Source: Mucilaginibacter pallidiroseus (GTDB lineage: Bacteria > Bacteroidota > Bacteroidia > Sphingobacteriales > Sphingobacteriaceae). From it: 64,000 nt of DNA. Under the pieces are notes generated by a model. The model made no database searches, was not told the origin of the DNA, and worked only from the letters and a program-made list of their open reading frames with translations. Each line of letters begins with the position of its first letter. Within the stretch, counting starts at the first letter, position 1. Location of the stretch: positions 186,001 to 250,000 of the forward strand of contig NZ_VOEJ01000007.1 in the NCBI RefSeq assembly GCF_007846085.1, in the 5' to 3' direction. The translations under genes were made by a program, and so were the position numbers. This document shows positions 1-8,908 of this stretch, in pieces.

Positions 1-160
1 TTACAGATGCAGGTACACTTAAAACGGGCTGTTCCGATAGGTAACCCTTAACGGTAACCTGCTGCAATTGCCTTGCAGTATCGCGCTTTGCAGGTTTGCT
101 TTGCGCTGACGCATAATTTATAATAAGAGAGAAAAAACAGCCCAGGTAAAATTTATTCAT
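1..160 (-). CDS. TonB-dependent receptor, N-terminal fragment cut by the window edge
   Basis: The reading frame starts at an ATG at 158-160 on the minus strand and stays open to base 1, giving 53 residues. It begins with a signal peptide (MNKFYLGCFFSLIINYASAQ, probable cleavage after the Ala-Gln pair). A stretch reading LQQVTVKGYLSEQPVLSVPA follows, which is typical of the start of the plug domain of outer-membrane TonB-dependent receptors. No carboxypeptidase-like N-terminal extension is visible before the plug. The barrel lies outside the window, so the substrate cannot be inferred. The gene sits downstream of the sorbosone-dehydrogenase-like gene on the same strand, but a hairpin terminator separates them, so it is probably transcribed independently. 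Confidence 0.75.
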   Translation of the reverse strand, partial: MNKFYLGCFFSLIINYASAQSKPAKRDTARQLQQVTVKGYLSEQPVLSVPASV

Positions 161-182
161 AGATAGCGCGAAGCTAATAATA

Positions 183-208
183 AAGCCCTTTACCGGGATA
201 AAGGGCTT
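183..208 (-). terminator. Rho-independent-type hairpin after the sorbosone dehydrogenase-like gene
   Basis: A 10-bp perfect stem (AAGCCCTTTA with TAAAGGGCTT) encloses a 6-base loop, 22 bases past the stop of the leftward gene ending at 231. No long T run follows, so termination strength is uncertain. Confidence 0.6.
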
Positions 209-230
209 ATGTCAATTTACAATTAAAATA

Positions 231-1544
231 TTATTTAGCACTTACGCGCCATATGCGGTTGCTGGCATCATCTGCAACAAGCAATGATCCATCTTTGGCA
301 ACGGCCACGCCAACAGGGCGGCCATAAACCTCACCCTCTTTTTCATTGGCTACAAAGCCTGTTAAAAAGTCTTCCATTTTTGCAGCGGGCTTGTTATTTG
401 TAAAAGGTACAAAACCAACCTTATAACCCACTATTGCCGAGCGGTTCCATGAACCGTGCTGGCCAACAAAAGCACCATTTTTATAACTAGCAGGGAACTT
501 ATCGCCGGTAGAAAAAGCTATGCCCAATGATGCCGTGTGCGAGCCCAAAGCAAGGTCGGGCACCAGGGTTTTGGCTACCATATCCGGGCGTTTAACTTCC
601 GGGCGCGGGTCTTCATGCTTGCCAAAGTAAGCCCATGGCCAGCCATAAAAGCCCCCTTGTTTAACACTTGTAAGATAATCGGGCACCAGGTCATCACCTA
701 AGCCGTCGCGCTCATTAACTACTGTATATAAAGTTCCAGTGCCTGGTTGCACAGCGATACCAACCGGGTTACGCAACCCGCTTGCATAAATTATTTCGCC
801 GGTGCCATCAGGGGTTATTTCCAATACATTTGCGCGGCGCTTTTCATTTTCTATGCCATGCTCTGCCACGTTACTGCCCGATCCTACGGCTACCAATATT
901 TTTTTACCGCTTGCATCGGCTATAATGTTGCGCGTCCAGTGGTTGTTGTAGCCACCTGCAGGTAACGATAATATCATTTTACCGGCACCAGTAATTTTGG
1001 TTTGGCCGGTTTTATAGTCATACTTCCATATGCCGTCGGTATTGGCAACATAAAAGCTGTTACCCATAATTAACATACCGTAAGGCTGATTAAGCTTACT
1101 TAAAAACGTTTCGCGCAATTCATATTTGCCATCGCCGTCGGCATCACGCAAAAGGGTAATTTGGTTGGCGCTTTTGCCCATGTTTTGTGATTTGGTTACC
1201 CCCATTACAGTTGCACCAACTTTTTTAACACCCTTGACTTCTGTGTTGGCTTCAGATACTAAAATATCGCCGTTTGGCGCTATGTATATATTACGGGGAT
1301 TTTTTAGGGAGTCGGCAAAGAGGCCTACGTTGAATCCGGCAGGCGCCACGGGCGTTTTACCAGCAGGCCAGCCAATTACCTTGCAGTAATTGCGTACCGA
1401 TTTAGTTTGATATGGTGCAGGTAATGCAACTTCCTGTTGCGCGCTTGTATTAACTTCGGCAGCCTTGCTTTGGTCGGGCTTTTTTTGTTGCCCGCAGGCA
1501 GATAGTAACACGATGCCTATGGCGGATGTAAATAGATATTTCAT
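231..1544 (-). CDS. PQQ-dependent sugar dehydrogenase family lipoprotein (sorbosone dehydrogenase-like)
   Basis: The 437-residue product starts with a lipoprotein signal (lipobox LLSACG around residues 14-18) and is therefore likely membrane anchored outside the cytoplasm. The body has the six-bladed beta-propeller pattern of the glucose/sorbosone dehydrogenase family: NPRNIYIAPNGDILVSEA near residue 83, a central RNIIADASG blade start, ASGLRNPVGIAVQPGTG, and a terminal GVAVAKDGSLLVADDASNR blade. Family members oxidise aldoses or sorbosone using PQQ. Substrate and PQQ supply cannot be read from this window. A paralogous but clearly different family member lies at 21172-22281. It is transcribed alone, diverging from the T9SS protein. 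Confidence 0.85.
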   Translation of the reverse strand: MKYLFTSAIGIVLLSACGQQKKPDQSKAAEVNTSAQQEVALPAPYQTKSVRNYCKVIGWPAGKTPVAPAGFNVGLFADSLKNPRNIYIAPNGDILVSEANTEVKGVKKVGATVMGVTKSQNMGKSANQITLLRDADGDGKYELRETFLSKLNQPYGMLIMGNSFYVANTDGIWKYDYKTGQTKITGAGKMILSLPAGGYNNHWTRNIIADASGKKILVAVGSGSNVAEHGIENEKRRANVLEITPDGTGEIIYASGLRNPVGIAVQPGTGTLYTVVNERDGLGDDLVPDYLTSVKQGGFYGWPWAYFGKHEDPRPEVKRPDMVAKTLVPDLALGSHTASLGIAFSTGDKFPASYKNGAFVGQHGSWNRSAIVGYKVGFVPFTNNKPAAKMEDFLTGFVANEKEGEVYGRPVGVAVAKDGSLLVADDASNRIWRVSAK

Positions 1545-1658
1545 AGCAGATGTTTAAACATAAAGCAACTGTTATAACATCTATTTGTTTTTTTAACATC
1601 TCTATAAATTTAAGCCGAACAAAAATTTATTACTCTGATAATGTGTGTAGTAAATAAT

Positions 1659-1666
1659 TATATTTG
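1659..1666 (+). promoter_or_regulatory. Candidate -7 box (TATATTTG) for the T9SS surface protein
   Basis: TATATTTG matches the Bacteroidota -7 consensus TAnnTTTG and lies 25 bases before the ATG at 1692. The -33 element is poor (TCTG at 1634-1637 with a 21-base gap), so this is only a candidate. Confidence 0.35.
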
Positions 1667-1691
1667 AGCAATGCGCCTGCACCTTTCATAA

Positions 1692-3632
1692 ATGCAGCTA
1701 ACCAATTTTAAACTTTTATTAACCGCGCTTTTTTTAATGGCCGGGCTCAACTTGCATGCGCAAAGCCTGGGCAACCCCGTGCTGTTTGAAGATTTTGGCC
1801 GGGCGGCATCAGTTTACCAAACATCAGGCCCACCATTAGCCCCCGGTGTCACTACCTTAACGCCAACCGGAACGCGTTGCCCCGGCGATGGCTCCTACTC
1901 GCTGGTTACCAGTACCGACAATTGCTTTAGCAATACCTGGATAACTGTTAATAAAGATTACGGCAGCACTGATGCTTTTGGCTTCATGATGATCATAAAT
2001 GCATCTAATCAACCTTCGGTATTTTATACACAACGCGTATCGTCAGATATTATGTGCCCCGGATCGGCGTACGAGTTTTCGGTTATGATAACTAACGTAT
2101 TAAGGCCAACAACCAATAACAATTTCGTAAGGCCAAACATCAGGTTCACGGTAACAAAAGCCGACGGAACCCTGATAGACGACTCCTACACCACCGGCGA
2201 GATACCTGAAACCGATGCCGCAACATGGAAAAAATATGCCATTAGGTTTGAGGCTCCTGCCGATGGGCAAGGCATTATTGTAAAGCTGAGCAATGAAGTG
2301 GCCGGCAGCCTGGGTAATGACTTTGCTATGGATAACATAACTGTGAGCCCTTACGGTAATTTAATAGATGCCGGTTTTGGCACTGCTACTGGCGATAAAG
2401 AGAAAGTTTTATGTGTTGGCCAGGGTGTGGTTAATTACACCCTTACTGCCGATGCATCTACCTATACAAGCCCAAGATATCAATGGCAAATAAGCACCAA
2501 TGATGGCAGTTGGCAAAATATAGCAGGAGCCACCAGTGCTACTGTTAATGTAAACGTGCCTGATGTCGCCGGCAAATACCAATATCGCGTGGGTGTGCTT
2601 GGCGGTGTGGCTACATCCCCAAACTGCCAGATATTTTCGGATCCGCTGGTTGTTGGCCGTTTTCCGGTTCCTGTATTTACATTACCTGCTACAACTACCG
2701 TGTGCCAGGGCGAAACACTGATGTTCAGCGCAGACAGGGGCACATCCTATCAGTGGTCGGGACCAAATGGCTATACATCGACAGATCAAAACCCGTTGGT
2801 ATCTTCATCGGCAACGGCTAACATAGCGGGTGAATACCGGGTTATTATTACCAAAGACGGCTGCTCAACCACAGCAACCACTAATGTGATTGTGGCACCA
2901 CCTTTAACTGTAGCTGTAAACAACCGCACGCCCCAGGTTTGCGAAGGCAACAGCTACCAGATGGTGGCAAGCGGCGGTACAACTTACCGGTGGCTACCAA
3001 CGACGGGCTTAAGCAACCCCAATGCTGCCAACCCTACAGTCACACCGCAAAGTGATATCGAATACCAGGTATATATAGGCAACGGCGGATGCGAAAAAAT
3101 AGAAACGGTTAATATTAATGTAATTAAAAAGCCAACGGTAAGCGCCGGATCCGACCGCGCCATGGCCGAAACGGAATCTACAACCATAAATGCATCGATA
3201 GCAGGCAATTATGAAAGCTTTTACTGGACGCCCAACACCTACATACAGGACCCAACCTCTTTAACACCAACCGTAAACCCGCCAGACGATATTACCTACA
3301 CACTGCATGTACTGCAAGCCAATGGTTGTGGCGAAACTTCTGATGATGTAGCCGTTCGCGTTTATAAAAAAATATCCCTGCCTAATACCTTTAGCCCCAA
3401 TGGCGATGGTGTGAACGATACCTGGCGAATAGCCAAACTGGCCAGTTACCCCAATAGCGAGCTAACTATATTTACACGGAACGGGCAGCAGGTTTTCCGC
3501 ACCGTAGGCGATGCCAGGCAATGGAACGGGCAATATAACGGAAAGGAGTTACCCGCAGGAGTGTATTATTACGTTATCGATTTAAAAGACAACTTGCCAA
3601 AACGTTCAGGCTGGGTTATGCTGATTAGGTAG
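1692..3632 (+). CDS. Secreted Ig/PKD-like surface protein with C-terminal gliding-motility (T9SS type B) sorting domain
   Basis: The 646-residue protein has a Sec signal peptide (residues 1-24, ending LNLHAQS). A jelly-roll-like segment (about 30-210) follows, then several Ig/PKD-like repeats, each containing a C-x-G or C-x-N pair (VCQGETLMFSA, VCEGNSYQMVA). The last 85 residues match the CHU_C gliding-motility-associated sorting domain: LPNTFSPNGDGVNDTW, then LTIFTRNGQQVF, WNG and LPAGVYYYVIDL. In Bacteroidota this domain directs export through the type IX secretion system and attachment to the cell surface. The role is probably adhesion or binding of an extracellular ligand (inference). It converges on the FMN reductase with only 4 bases between stop codons. 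Confidence 0.88.
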   Translation: MQLTNFKLLLTALFLMAGLNLHAQSLGNPVLFEDFGRAASVYQTSGPPLAPGVTTLTPTGTRCPGDGSYSLVTSTDNCFSNTWITVNKDYGSTDAFGFMMIINASNQPSVFYTQRVSSDIMCPGSAYEFSVMITNVLRPTTNNNFVRPNIRFTVTKADGTLIDDSYTTGEIPETDAATWKKYAIRFEAPADGQGIIVKLSNEVAGSLGNDFAMDNITVSPYGNLIDAGFGTATGDKEKVLCVGQGVVNYTLTADASTYTSPRYQWQISTNDGSWQNIAGATSATVNVNVPDVAGKYQYRVGVLGGVATSPNCQIFSDPLVVGRFPVPVFTLPATTTVCQGETLMFSADRGTSYQWSGPNGYTSTDQNPLVSSSATANIAGEYRVIITKDGCSTTATTNVIVAPPLTVAVNNRTPQVCEGNSYQMVASGGTTYRWLPTTGLSNPNAANPTVTPQSDIEYQVYIGNGGCEKIETVNINVIKKPTVSAGSDRAMAETESTTINASIAGNYESFYWTPNTYIQDPTSLTPTVNPPDDITYTLHVLQANGCGETSDDVAVRVYKKISLPNTFSPNGDGVNDTWRIAKLASYPNSELTIFTRNGQQVFRTVGDARQWNGQYNGKELPAGVYYYVIDLKDNLPKRSGWVMLIR

Positions 3633-3636
3633 CGCC

Positions 3637-4158
3637 TTAAAAAGCTATAAATTTTTCTATCTGCTCGTCTGTATAGCGCAGGGTATCTTGCTGGGTTAGC
3701 AGGCCGTCCTCGTTCATTTCGGCGCGTATTGCCGAGATATGAATTTTTAAGGGCATTACATTCAAATGCAGGTAATGGCAAACCCCTGTTAGGTGATCTA
3801 TACCGCGTATGTTACCATACTTGCCGGATGATAAACCAACCAACGCAGCTTTTTTATCATAAAAACTCTCAGGAAAACTGCAGGCATCGATAAACACTTT
3901 CAAAACTCCAGGGAAACTGCCGTTATACTCGGGCACTACAAATAAAAATTTTGTTGTATCAGCAATCAGCTTTTGTATGGGTTCAAATTCGGCGCTTCGT
4001 TTACCGTACAGGTCGGTTTGCAGCAGGTTGGCCGGCAAATCCATCAATGAAAGCAGGTTGGCTTGCATCCCTTTCTCAGCAAGTCGGTTTTGGTAGTATT
4101 TAGCCAGCTTTAATGTTGAACTGCCCGGGCGATTAGTAGAAGCTATGATAGTAACCAT
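3637..4158 (-). CDS. NADPH-dependent FMN reductase family flavoprotein
   Basis: The 173-residue flavodoxin-fold protein opens with MVTIIASTNRPGSSTLKLAK, a phosphate-binding loop for FMN. It also has the second FMN-contact motif PEYNGSFPGVLKVFIDAC near residues 95-113 and a GLSSGKYGNIRG segment. Family members reduce FMN or quinones with NAD(P)H in the cytoplasm. The partner and exact substrate are unknown. The length is typical of the family. It is monocistronic, convergent with the T9SS protein and divergent from parA. Confidence 0.85.
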   Translation of the reverse strand: MVTIIASTNRPGSSTLKLAKYYQNRLAEKGMQANLLSLMDLPANLLQTDLYGKRSAEFEPIQKLIADTTKFLFVVPEYNGSFPGVLKVFIDACSFPESFYDKKAALVGLSSGKYGNIRGIDHLTGVCHYLHLNVMPLKIHISAIRAEMNEDGLLTQQDTLRYTDEQIEKFIAF

Positions 4159-4306
4159 TGTTGATAGGTAAAATTGAAATTTGCGGGCAAAAAGTGTTCT
4201 TAAAATGCTAATCCACTTAATTACAGTAGCTTTTTAATATTATAAATTGCCAGCCCGAAACCACCTGCAGGCCCTATAATGTTTGTAAGTTGGCCAAACC
4301 TGTGGA

Positions 4307-4336
4307 TTTCCGAATTATTTTAAATACGTATCTTTA
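4307..4336 (+). promoter_or_regulatory. Candidate promoter of the parAB-dapB-lepB cluster
   Basis: TTTC at 4307-4310, an 18-base gap and TATCTTTA at 4329-4336 approximate the Bacteroidota TTTG-N19-TAnnTTTG promoter. It would give a leader of roughly 90 bases before parA at 4430. Confidence 0.4.
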
Positions 4337-4429
4337 TCGGCGGATAAAAAACATTACAAACATAAAAATTAATGTGTTTGTTTCCCGTTGATATATATCT
4401 CCGTATTATAAAATATTGACCAGACAAGA

Positions 4430-5230
4430 ATGAGTAAAATTATTGCTTTAGCCAACCAAAAAGGAGGCGTCGGGAAAACTACATCATCTATAAACCTGGC
4501 CGCGAGCCTTGCTGTACTTGAATTTAAAACCCTATTGGTTGATGCCGATCCGCAGGCAAACTCAACTTCGGGTATAGGTTTCGATCCGCGTAATATTAAA
4601 AACAGCATCTATGAGTGCATTATTAATGATATTAATCCTCATGATGCCATACAAAAAACTGATACACCTAATCTTGATTTACTGCCCGCCCATATCGACC
4701 TTGTGGGTGCGGAAATTGAGATGATTAACCTTGCCAACCGCGAGTATAAAATGAAAGCGGTACTGGAAAGCGTAAGAGATGAGTATGACTTCATCATTAT
4801 CGACTGTTCGCCATCATTGGGTTTAATTACCATCAACGCGCTTACTGCTGCAGACAGTGTTATCATTCCGGTACAGTGCGAGTACTTTGCGTTGGAGGGT
4901 TTAGGCAAGTTGCTTAACACCATTAAGATTGTTCAAACCCGCCTAAACACCCAGCTGCAAATTGAGGGCATTTTATTAACCATGTATGATGTGCGCCTGC
5001 GCCTGTCAAACCAGGTGGTTGATGAGGTTAAAACGCACTTTGAGGATATGGTTTTTGATACCATTATACAACGCAACACCCGCTTAAGCGAAGCGCCAAG
5101 CTTTGGTATATCTGTTATTATGCACGATGCTACCTGTAAGGGTGCCGTTAACTATCTAAACCTTGCCCGCGAGATCATCCGTAAGAATGGGCTGGTGAAA
5201 GATGAAGCTTTGGCTACAGAAACTGTTTAA
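4430..5230 (+). CDS. parA: ParA/Soj chromosome-partitioning ATPase
   Basis: The 266-residue P-loop ATPase has the deviant Walker A motif KGGVGKTT at residues 11-18, a switch I region DADPQANST near residue 40 and a Walker B-type FIIIDCSPSLG near 120. Such proteins form ATP-dependent dimers on the nucleoid and move ParB-bound parS sites apart during chromosome segregation. The adjacent parB, 6 bases downstream, supports a chromosomal parAB pair and not a Mrp or cell-division homologue. Length and motifs are normal. It leads a five-gene collinear cluster with DUF5683, dapB and lepB. No parS-like palindrome was recognised nearby. Confidence 0.95.
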   Translation: MSKIIALANQKGGVGKTTSSINLAASLAVLEFKTLLVDADPQANSTSGIGFDPRNIKNSIYECIINDINPHDAIQKTDTPNLDLLPAHIDLVGAEIEMINLANREYKMKAVLESVRDEYDFIIIDCSPSLGLITINALTAADSVIIPVQCEYFALEGLGKLLNTIKIVQTRLNTQLQIEGILLTMYDVRLRLSNQVVDEVKTHFEDMVFDTIIQRNTRLSEAPSFGISVIMHDATCKGAVNYLNLAREIIRKNGLVKDEALATETV

Positions 5231-5236
5231 CATTTT

Positions 5237-6160
5237 ATGAGTACAGAAAAAAGAAACGCCCTTGGTAAAGGCCTTAGCGCATTGCTTAACGATACCGAAA
5301 GCGTACTTCCGAATAAGAATAATTTTAACAGCACGGTAAATAAACGCCCTGCTGCTGCCGAGGCTGGCAATGTAAATACCATTGGGGATGTGCCTATAAA
5401 TGAAATTGAGGTTAACCCGTTTCAACCCCGCACCGAGTTTGATGAACAGGCACTTGCCGATTTATCAGCGTCTATTAAATTGCAGGGCCTTATACAGCCG
5501 ATAACTGTACGCCGGGTAAATGCAAACAGCTACCAGCTAATATCGGGCGAGCGCAGGTTACGTGCCAGCAAACTTGCCGGGCTTACCAGCATACCTGCCT
5601 ACATCCGTACAGCTAATGACCAGCAAATGCTGGAAATGGCACTTATCGAGAACATTCAGCGCGAAAACCTGAACGCCATTGAGGTGGCCCTGAGCTTTCA
5701 GCGGATGATTGATGAGTGTAACCTAAAACAGGATGAACTTGGCGACCGTGTAAGCAAAAACCGCTCTACAGTTACCAACTATTTGCGCCTGCTTAAACTG
5801 CCGCCAACCATACAGGCTTCCCTGCGCGATAATGAAATAAGCATGGGCCATGCAAAAGCCTTGCTATCTGTAGATAACCCGGCTACCCAGGTTTATATCC
5901 ATCAGCAGATCATCAAACAAGGCCTATCTGTACGTAAGGTTGAGGAGATGGTGCGCGAGATACAGCAGGCACCTACCAAAAAAGAAGGAAAACAGCCCGA
6001 AACACTGTCATACCAACTGCAAAAGGTACAGGACGACCTGGCTTCGAAATTCAGCACCAGGGTAAAACTTAAAGTTAACAGCCAGGGCAATGGATCAATA
6101 GAAATTCCGTTTCTGTCTGAAGATGACCTTGGCCGAATACTCGAAATGCTGGATTGGTAA
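5237..6160 (+). CDS. parB: ParB/Spo0J centromere-binding protein
   Basis: The 307-residue protein has the ParB N-terminal CTPase/nuclease-like domain: NPFQPRTEFDEQAL near residues 60-73, SGERRLRA near 107-114 and ENIQRENL near 138. A helix-turn-helix for parS recognition follows (LGDRVSKNRSTVTNYLRLLKL is within 170-195), then a C-terminal dimerisation segment. It binds parS and spreads along DNA as a CTP-dependent clamp, working with ParA. The N-terminus starts MSTEKRNALGKGLSALL, typical of chromosomal Spo0J, where a GLGKGL-like ParA-stimulating motif is known. It sits 6 bases after parA and 1 base before the DUF5683 start. Confidence 0.95.
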   Translation: MSTEKRNALGKGLSALLNDTESVLPNKNNFNSTVNKRPAAAEAGNVNTIGDVPINEIEVNPFQPRTEFDEQALADLSASIKLQGLIQPITVRRVNANSYQLISGERRLRASKLAGLTSIPAYIRTANDQQMLEMALIENIQRENLNAIEVALSFQRMIDECNLKQDELGDRVSKNRSTVTNYLRLLKLPPTIQASLRDNEISMGHAKALLSVDNPATQVYIHQQIIKQGLSVRKVEEMVREIQQAPTKKEGKQPETLSYQLQKVQDDLASKFSTRVKLKVNSQGNGSIEIPFLSEDDLGRILEMLDW

Positions 6161-6161
6161 A

Positions 6162-6857
6162 ATGCTGAAGCAACTGTTTCTTATCTTATTTTTTGCGGTA
6201 ATAACCATTACTGCAATGGCGCAGGGTGCAGACACGCTTAAAAAAAGCGCTGCAGATACCATACCTGTTAAAAAAGATTCGGTTGCGAGAACCTCATTTT
6301 TGCCTAAAGTAAAAAAAGAAAAAGTTTACCATCCGGATAGTACGCACAGCGTTAGCAGGGCCCGCATACGGTCGACCATTATACCGGGCTGGGGGCAGTT
6401 TTATAACCGTGCATACTGGAAAATACCTATTATTTATGGTGCGCTTGGTGCTTTGGGATATAACATTGTAACCAATGGCCAACAATATCAAAAATATCTG
6501 GCGGTAGCTCAGGTTAAAAGAACAGCCTCTATACCAGAACCCGGGGATGCGTTGTACTCGAAATACATTAACAACAAGGAACTGTATGATCAACTTGCAC
6601 CCTACTCGGCAGAAACGGTAGCCAGTGCTGCCGATAACTATCGCCGTAACCGCGACATCAGCATACTTGGTTTCTTACTTTCCTGGGGCCTTAATATTGT
6701 TGATGCCTATATTGATGCGAAGTTTATAAATGCCTTCACGGTTGATAATAACCTGTCTTTTAAAGCCACTCCCGGCCTTATAAGCGGGCCAACATACGCT
6801 TCAAATTTTAATACGCCTTATATTCCCGGTTTAAAACTTACCTTTACCCTTAGATAA
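6162..6857 (+). CDS. DUF5683 domain membrane protein
   Basis: The start was set at the ATG at 6162, one base after the parB stop, because it begins a clean signal peptide (MLKQLFLILFFAVITITAMAQG). The longer frame from 6123 would overlap parB by 38 bases. The 231-residue product has a Lys/Asp-rich linker and then the DUF5683 core IIPGWGQFYNRAYWKIPIIY (residues near 80-99). Further hydrophobic stretches follow at about 95-110 and 175-195. The family is widespread in Bacteroidota next to parB or lepB, but its function is not established. Its position between parB and dapB in a tight cluster suggests co-transcription. Confidence 0.85.
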   Translation: MLKQLFLILFFAVITITAMAQGADTLKKSAADTIPVKKDSVARTSFLPKVKKEKVYHPDSTHSVSRARIRSTIIPGWGQFYNRAYWKIPIIYGALGALGYNIVTNGQQYQKYLAVAQVKRTASIPEPGDALYSKYINNKELYDQLAPYSAETVASAADNYRRNRDISILGFLLSWGLNIVDAYIDAKFINAFTVDNNLSFKATPGLISGPTYASNFNTPYIPGLKLTFTLR

Positions 6858-6879
6858 AGAAAGTTTAAAATTCCTTTCA

Positions 6880-7629
6880 ATGAAAATTGCATTATTAGGT
6901 TACGGTAAAATGGGTAAGATCATCGAGCAGATTGCCATTAGCCGTAAGCACGAGATCGTTTTAAAAATCGGCTCGCAAAACACCCACGAACTCACTAGCG
7001 AAAACCTGCAAAAGGCCGACGTGGTAATTGAGTTTAGCACACCGCATACTGTTTTATCAAATATTGAAAAGTGCTTTGCTGCAGGCGTGCCTGTTGTAGT
7101 GGGCACTACCGGCTGGCATAAGGAGATGGACCAGATAAAGGAGCAATGCAATCATTTTAACGGCTCATTAATTCATGGAACAAATTTTAGCGTAGGTGTA
7201 AATATATTTTTTCACGTTAACAAATTGCTGGCAAAGCTGATGAACAACTACCCGTATTATGAAGTACAGGTAGAAGAAATTCATCACACCCAAAAGCTTG
7301 ACGCCCCAAGCGGCACCGCCATTACCATTGCCCAAGGAATAATTGATAACCTGGATAGCAAACAGGAATGGAAGAATGTGCTGGTTACCGACGATAAAGC
7401 CGATGATGATACCGCTGCTGCAAACGAGGTACTGATAGAATCGTTAAGGATTGAGAACGTACCGGGCACCCACACTGTTATTTACGATAGCGAAATAGAC
7501 ACCATTGAGTTTAAGCACACCGCCCACAACCGCAATGGTTTTGCATTAGGTGCTGTGCTGGCTGCCGAGTGGTTGCAAAACAAAAAAGGCTTTTACCCGG
7601 TAGAGGCTATGTTTAATTTTAACAATTAG
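6880..7629 (+). CDS. dapB: 4-hydroxy-tetrahydrodipicolinate reductase
   Basis: The 249-residue enzyme has an N-terminal Rossmann motif (ALLGYGKMGKII, residues 3-14). It also carries the conserved segment GTNFSVGVNIFF and the catalytic region EIHHTQKLDAPSGTA, which contains the DapB active-site His and Lys. It reduces hydroxy-tetrahydrodipicolinate with NAD(P)H in the diaminopimelate/lysine pathway, supplying peptidoglycan precursor in the cytoplasm. Length is normal. It lies 22 bases after DUF5683 and 30 bases before lepB, in the same cluster as parAB. Confidence 0.95.
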   Translation: MKIALLGYGKMGKIIEQIAISRKHEIVLKIGSQNTHELTSENLQKADVVIEFSTPHTVLSNIEKCFAAGVPVVVGTTGWHKEMDQIKEQCNHFNGSLIHGTNFSVGVNIFFHVNKLLAKLMNNYPYYEVQVEEIHHTQKLDAPSGTAITIAQGIIDNLDSKQEWKNVLVTDDKADDDTAAANEVLIESLRIENVPGTHTVIYDSEIDTIEFKHTAHNRNGFALGAVLAAEWLQNKKGFYPVEAMFNFNN

Positions 7630-7659
7630 TATTAATTTGCTGCCCTATACAATTAATAG

Positions 7660-8796
7660 ATGAACTGGAAATTCTGGAACAAGAACAAAGAAAATAACGA
7701 AAACAAGAAAAAGAAAAGCGCTGCTCGTGAGTGGACCGACGCCATCATTTTTGCGGTGGTTGCCGCAACGCTTATCCGTACTTTGTTCATCGAAGCTTAT
7801 ACCATACCTACCCCTTCAATGGAGCGCTCACTTTTAGTAGGCGACTTTTTGTTTGTGAGCAAGGTTAACTACGGTGCCCGCACACCCATGACACCCATTG
7901 CTTTTCCGTTTGCACACCATACAATGCCCGTAATTGGCACTAAAGCTTACTGGGAAGGTGTAAAGTTGCCTTACTATCGCTTACCGGGATTAAGCGAGGT
8001 TAAAAGAGGCGATGTAGTAGTATTTAACTACCCTATGGAAGCTGATAGCCCTTACTATCGCCCGGTAGACAAGCGCGAAAACTATATTAAACGTTGCCAG
8101 GGTGCGCCCGGCGATACCCTTAGCCTGGTTGATGCACAAGTTTACGTAAACGGCAAAGCTGCCCCTAACCCACCGGGAGAGCAAACCGATTATACTGTTA
8201 GCACTAACGGTGTTGATTTAAACCCCGAAATACTGAGCGAGCTTGGCGTATCAAATTACGATAACGTGCCATACCCAACCATGACCAAACAAGCGGCTGC
8301 CGCTTTAAAGGGTTATTCAAACGTAAAATCGATCAAGCCGAACATCCAGCCAGCCGGCACTACCGAACCATTTAACCCGGTATTCCCGGCCGCGTTTCCT
8401 AAGTATAAGCTTAACCCTAAAAACAAAGATTTCGACTGGAACGTAGATAATTTTGGGCCGGTGATTGTTCCTAAAAAAGGCTGGACCGTTAAATTGGATA
8501 GCCTTACACTGCCTGTGTACGGCCGCGCCATTGAAGTTTACGAAGGCAATAAATTACAGATTGTAAATAACGAGGTATTGATAAACGGCAAAAAAGCCGA
8601 CAGCTATACCTTTAAAATGAACTACTACTGGATGATGGGTGATAACCGCCACGACTCGCTCGACTCACGCTACTGGGGCTTTGTTCCGGAGGACCACATT
8701 GTTGGTAAAGCGCTGTTTGTTTGGATGAGTTGGGATAGCAATGCCGACTTTTTCAGCAAAATTCGCTGGAGCCGTTTGTTTATGGGCATTCATTAA
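7660..8796 (+). CDS. lepB: Signal peptidase I
   Basis: The 378-residue protein has a Lys/Asn-rich cytoplasmic N-terminus, one transmembrane helix (about 27-46) and the catalytic Ser in TIPTPSMERSLL (Ser53). The catalytic Lys lies in NYIKRCQGAPGD, and the box E motif GDNRHDSLDSRYWG is near residues 327-340. It cleaves Sec signal peptides on the periplasmic face of the inner membrane. The protein is longer than the E. coli enzyme because of an insertion of roughly 100 residues between the Lys box and box E, common in Bacteroidota. It ends the parA-lepB cluster and is followed by a strong hairpin terminator. Confidence 0.95.
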   Translation: MNWKFWNKNKENNENKKKKSAAREWTDAIIFAVVAATLIRTLFIEAYTIPTPSMERSLLVGDFLFVSKVNYGARTPMTPIAFPFAHHTMPVIGTKAYWEGVKLPYYRLPGLSEVKRGDVVVFNYPMEADSPYYRPVDKRENYIKRCQGAPGDTLSLVDAQVYVNGKAAPNPPGEQTDYTVSTNGVDLNPEILSELGVSNYDNVPYPTMTKQAAAALKGYSNVKSIKPNIQPAGTTEPFNPVFPAAFPKYKLNPKNKDFDWNVDNFGPVIVPKKGWTVKLDSLTLPVYGRAIEVYEGNKLQIVNNEVLINGKKADSYTFKMNYYWMMGDNRHDSLDSRYWGFVPEDHIVGKALFVWMSWDSNADFFSKIRWSRLFMGIH

Positions 8797-8812
8797 CAAG
8801 ACATACAAAGTT

Positions 8813-8850
8813 AAAGCGCCTGTTCATCATTGGACAGGCGCTTTTGTTTT
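8813..8850 (+). terminator. Intrinsic terminator after lepB
   Basis: An 11-bp perfect stem, AAAGCGCCTGT (8813-8823) with ACAGGCGCTTT (8834-8844), is followed by T-rich sequence. It closes the parA-lepB cluster. Confidence 0.85.
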
Positions 8851-8908
8851 ATACCTACCACTGTAATTTGCAGGCTAAACAAAAGCCCGGGCATCCTGTT
8901 ACTTAAAC

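Noticed and set aside
4300..4310. TGTGGATTT near parA, considered as a DnaA box or part of an origin
   Set aside because: It is a single imperfect match. No cluster of DnaA boxes, no parS palindrome and no dnaA gene are present.
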